Program-made: the position numbers and the translations under genes
Notes under the pieces: generated by a model
Seen by the model: the letters and a program-made list of their open reading frames with translations, nothing else
Database searches by the model: none
Told to the model about the DNA's origin: nothing
Assembly (NCBI GenBank): GCA_964632395.1
Contig: CAZWES010000016.1
Location: forward strand, 1-31,290
From: CAZWES01 sp964632395
GTDB taxonomy: Bacteria > Patescibacteriota > Gracilibacteria > Peribacterales > Peribacteraceae
Length of the DNA stretch: 31,290 bases
Direction of reading: 5' to 3'
Shown: positions 30,460-31,290 of the stretch, in pieces
Layout: the number at the start of each line of letters is the position of its first letter
Position numbering within the stretch: the stretch's first letter is position 1

Positions 30460-30488
30460 CCCGATGTGATTCGTTCATCGGGTTTTTC
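30460..30488 (+). terminator. Rho-independent terminator of csrA
   Basis: CCCGATG (30460-30466) / CATCGGG (30476-30482), 9-nt loop, followed by TTTTTC and preceded by AAAA, so the stem can extend. Confidence 0.9.
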
Positions 30489-30540
30489 TTTGTGGGGGGT
30501 GCTGGACTGGCTGCGGTTACCTGTGCCTGTGAAGGCCTCT

Positions 30541-30647
30541 CCCCTAACCCCTCTCCACTATCGCAGATTATTATTCCGCTCAGCTGGAGGGGGTTATTTG
30601 TTATCCGCAAATAGTGGAGAGGGGGATGTTTTTGTTTTGTTTTTTGG
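30541..30647 (+). repeat. CCCCTAACCCC repeat, copy 2 (upstream of nuclease)
   Basis: Layout as in copy 1: CCCCTAACCCC, stem CCCCTCTCCACTAT (30548-30561) / ATAGTGGAGAGGGG (30611-30624, 14-bp perfect), then GGATGTTTTTGTTTTGTTTT. The tail points toward the DUF559 gene. Confidence 0.9.
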
Positions 30648-30663
30648 TTAGAATTTGCCTCCT

Positions 30664-31017
30664 ATGACTTGGGGCAGAACACTTACTTTGAGGGCTCGGG
30701 AGCTTAGAAAGAATGCAACTCCTGCTGAAAAGAAATTATGGATGGTTCTTCGTAGGAAGGCCTTGAGGGGCATCAAATTTTACAGGCAATATCCGATTGG
30801 CTATTACATAGTTGATTTCTACTGCTCCAAACATAACCTTGTTATTGAGATAGATGGGGGTATTCATGATGATCCAGATCAGAGCGAATACGATCAAGAG
30901 CGTGATAATCATCTAAAGGGAACTGGATTGAAAGTTTTGAGGTTTACTAATGAAGAGGTGTTAACTCAGATACACAAGGTTACGAGCAAAATTCTGCAAG
31001 CCTGCGATACCAAATAA
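30664..31017 (+). CDS. DUF559 / Vsr-like endonuclease-fold protein
   Basis: 117 residues from ATG 30664 (an in-frame TTG lies 9 nt earlier). RARELRKNATPAEKKLWMVLR, then KFYRQYPIGYYIVDFYC and NLVIEIDGGIHDD are the DUF559 motifs; the VDFYC Asp and IEIDGG Glu/Asp are the expected metal ligands of the PD-(D/E)XK fold related to the very-short-patch repair nuclease. The C-terminal helix (EEVLTQIHKVTSKI) is also typical. The family is widespread, often as stand-alone genes with no assigned role. TTGCCTCCT just upstream lacks a Shine-Dalgarno. Repeat copies bound it on both sides. Confidence 0.93.
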   Translation: MTWGRTLTLRARELRKNATPAEKKLWMVLRRKALRGIKFYRQYPIGYYIVDFYCSKHNLVIEIDGGIHDDPDQSEYDQERDNHLKGTGLKVLRFTNEEVLTQIHKVTSKILQACDTK

Positions 31018-31020
31018 ACA

Positions 31021-31143
31021 AAAACAATAAACATAAACAAGCAAAACAAAAACATTCCCCCCTCCGCCCTACGGGCTATATTTTCTATATCGAGATCAAA
31101 TTCAAGTTATATCCCTGAAGGCGGAGGGGGGCTAGGGGGGAGG
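31021..31143 (-). repeat. CCCCTAACCCC repeat, copy 3 (inverted)
   Basis: Reverse orientation: on the minus strand, CCCCCCTAGCCCC, stem CCCCCCTCCGCC (31131-31120) / GGCGGAGGGGGG (31068-31057), then AATGTTTTTGTTTTGCTTG. The nearest core of copies 1 and 2 matches except for TAGC for TAAC. Confidence 0.85.
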
Positions 31144-31290
31144 CCGCTACAACCAACAGCAAACAAAAACCGTGAATGCATGTCGTGTCTGGTAGTCCAC
31201 TTTGCCCACTTTGCCAACCTGCCCTCATCAGCCAAAAATTACACCTTTACCCTGCGCTTAGCCCAGGAGCGCTACGGAGCGTTAGCGGAG
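31144..31290. other. Window end, no gene recognised
   Basis: No reading frame of useful length. The last 45 bases contain GC-rich direct and inverted motifs (GCGCTTAGC, AGCGCTACGGAGCG, TTAGCGG), which look like the start of another palindromic element cut by the window edge. Confidence 0.5.

Larger units (their letters stand above)
30541..31143. mobile_element. Candidate DUF559 cassette bounded by inverted repeat copies
   Basis: Copy 2 and copy 3 of the CCCCTAACCCC repeat face each other with their GTTTTTGTTT tails inward, and only the nuclease gene lies between. No transposase is present. Similar single-gene, repeat-bounded organisation is seen for the S23 gene at 19.5 kb. Confidence 0.55.

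Noticed and set aside
29947..31143. CRISPR array made of the CCCCTAACCCC repeats
   Set aside because: Only three copies, in mixed orientation, with whole genes between them and no uniform spacers.

Overview
The window looks like part of a bacterial chromosome of the Candidate Phyla Radiation (Patescibacteria). The reasons are many short lineage-specific membrane proteins, a compact type IV pilus cluster, MacAB-type exporters and DUF4143 ATPases. TGA is used as a normal stop (pyrB, the DUF4143 ATPase), which argues against the Gracilibacteria/SR1 recoded lineages. A complete pyrB-pyrC pair and csrA would suit Peregrinibacteria, but that placement is inference. There is no rRNA. One tRNA, Thr(CGT), is present.

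Layout. 1-5.7 kb holds small membrane proteins, an orphan RelB-type antitoxin with a palindromic operator, a two-helix membrane protein with its own sigma70 promoter, and a secreted Cys/Asp-rich repeat protein. 5.7-9.4 kb holds a palindrome-led DUF4143 ATPase that overlaps a polytopic TPR protein of the TMTC/DUF1736 type, with a frameshifted second copy of that gene's 5' end upstream of the ATPase. 9.4-16.1 kb (minus strand) is a type IV pilus operon: receiver protein, a giant PilB with about 700 residues of coiled coil, PilC and a prepilin. Then come tRNA-Thr and a MacAB-like export locus (HlyD-type adaptor, ABC ATPase, two MacB-type permeases, a small membrane protein) that is interrupted by a four-helix-bundle (S23) gene between AT-rich inverted repeats. 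22.7-22.9 kb carries an unidentified structured ncRNA with a sigma70 promoter and terminator. 23-27.1 kb (minus) holds the prepilin peptidase pilD, yebC, pyrC and pyrB. 27.2-31.3 kb holds a membrane-anchored MerR-like regulator, a Wzx-type flippase, csrA and a DUF559 nuclease.

The most unusual property of the window is its load of palindromic repeats. Several families recur: TAGTTTTTAGTT type, ATTATCCATTATC type, CCCCTAACCCC-stem-GTTTTTGTTT type, and GC-rich REP-like palindromes. They lie between genes, supply the stop codons of three genes, and are inserted in frame inside conserved genes (yebC, pyrC, pilB, the TPR protein, the MerR-like gene). Two single-gene units, S23 and DUF559, are bracketed by inverted repeat copies, which suggests repeat-mobilised cassettes.

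The pilus genes and pilD act together: PilD processes the GFTLLE prepilin, PilB and PilC assemble it, and the receiver is translationally coupled to pilB. PyrB and PyrC are coupled steps of UMP synthesis. The adaptor, ATPase and permeases form a MacAB-like efflux system.
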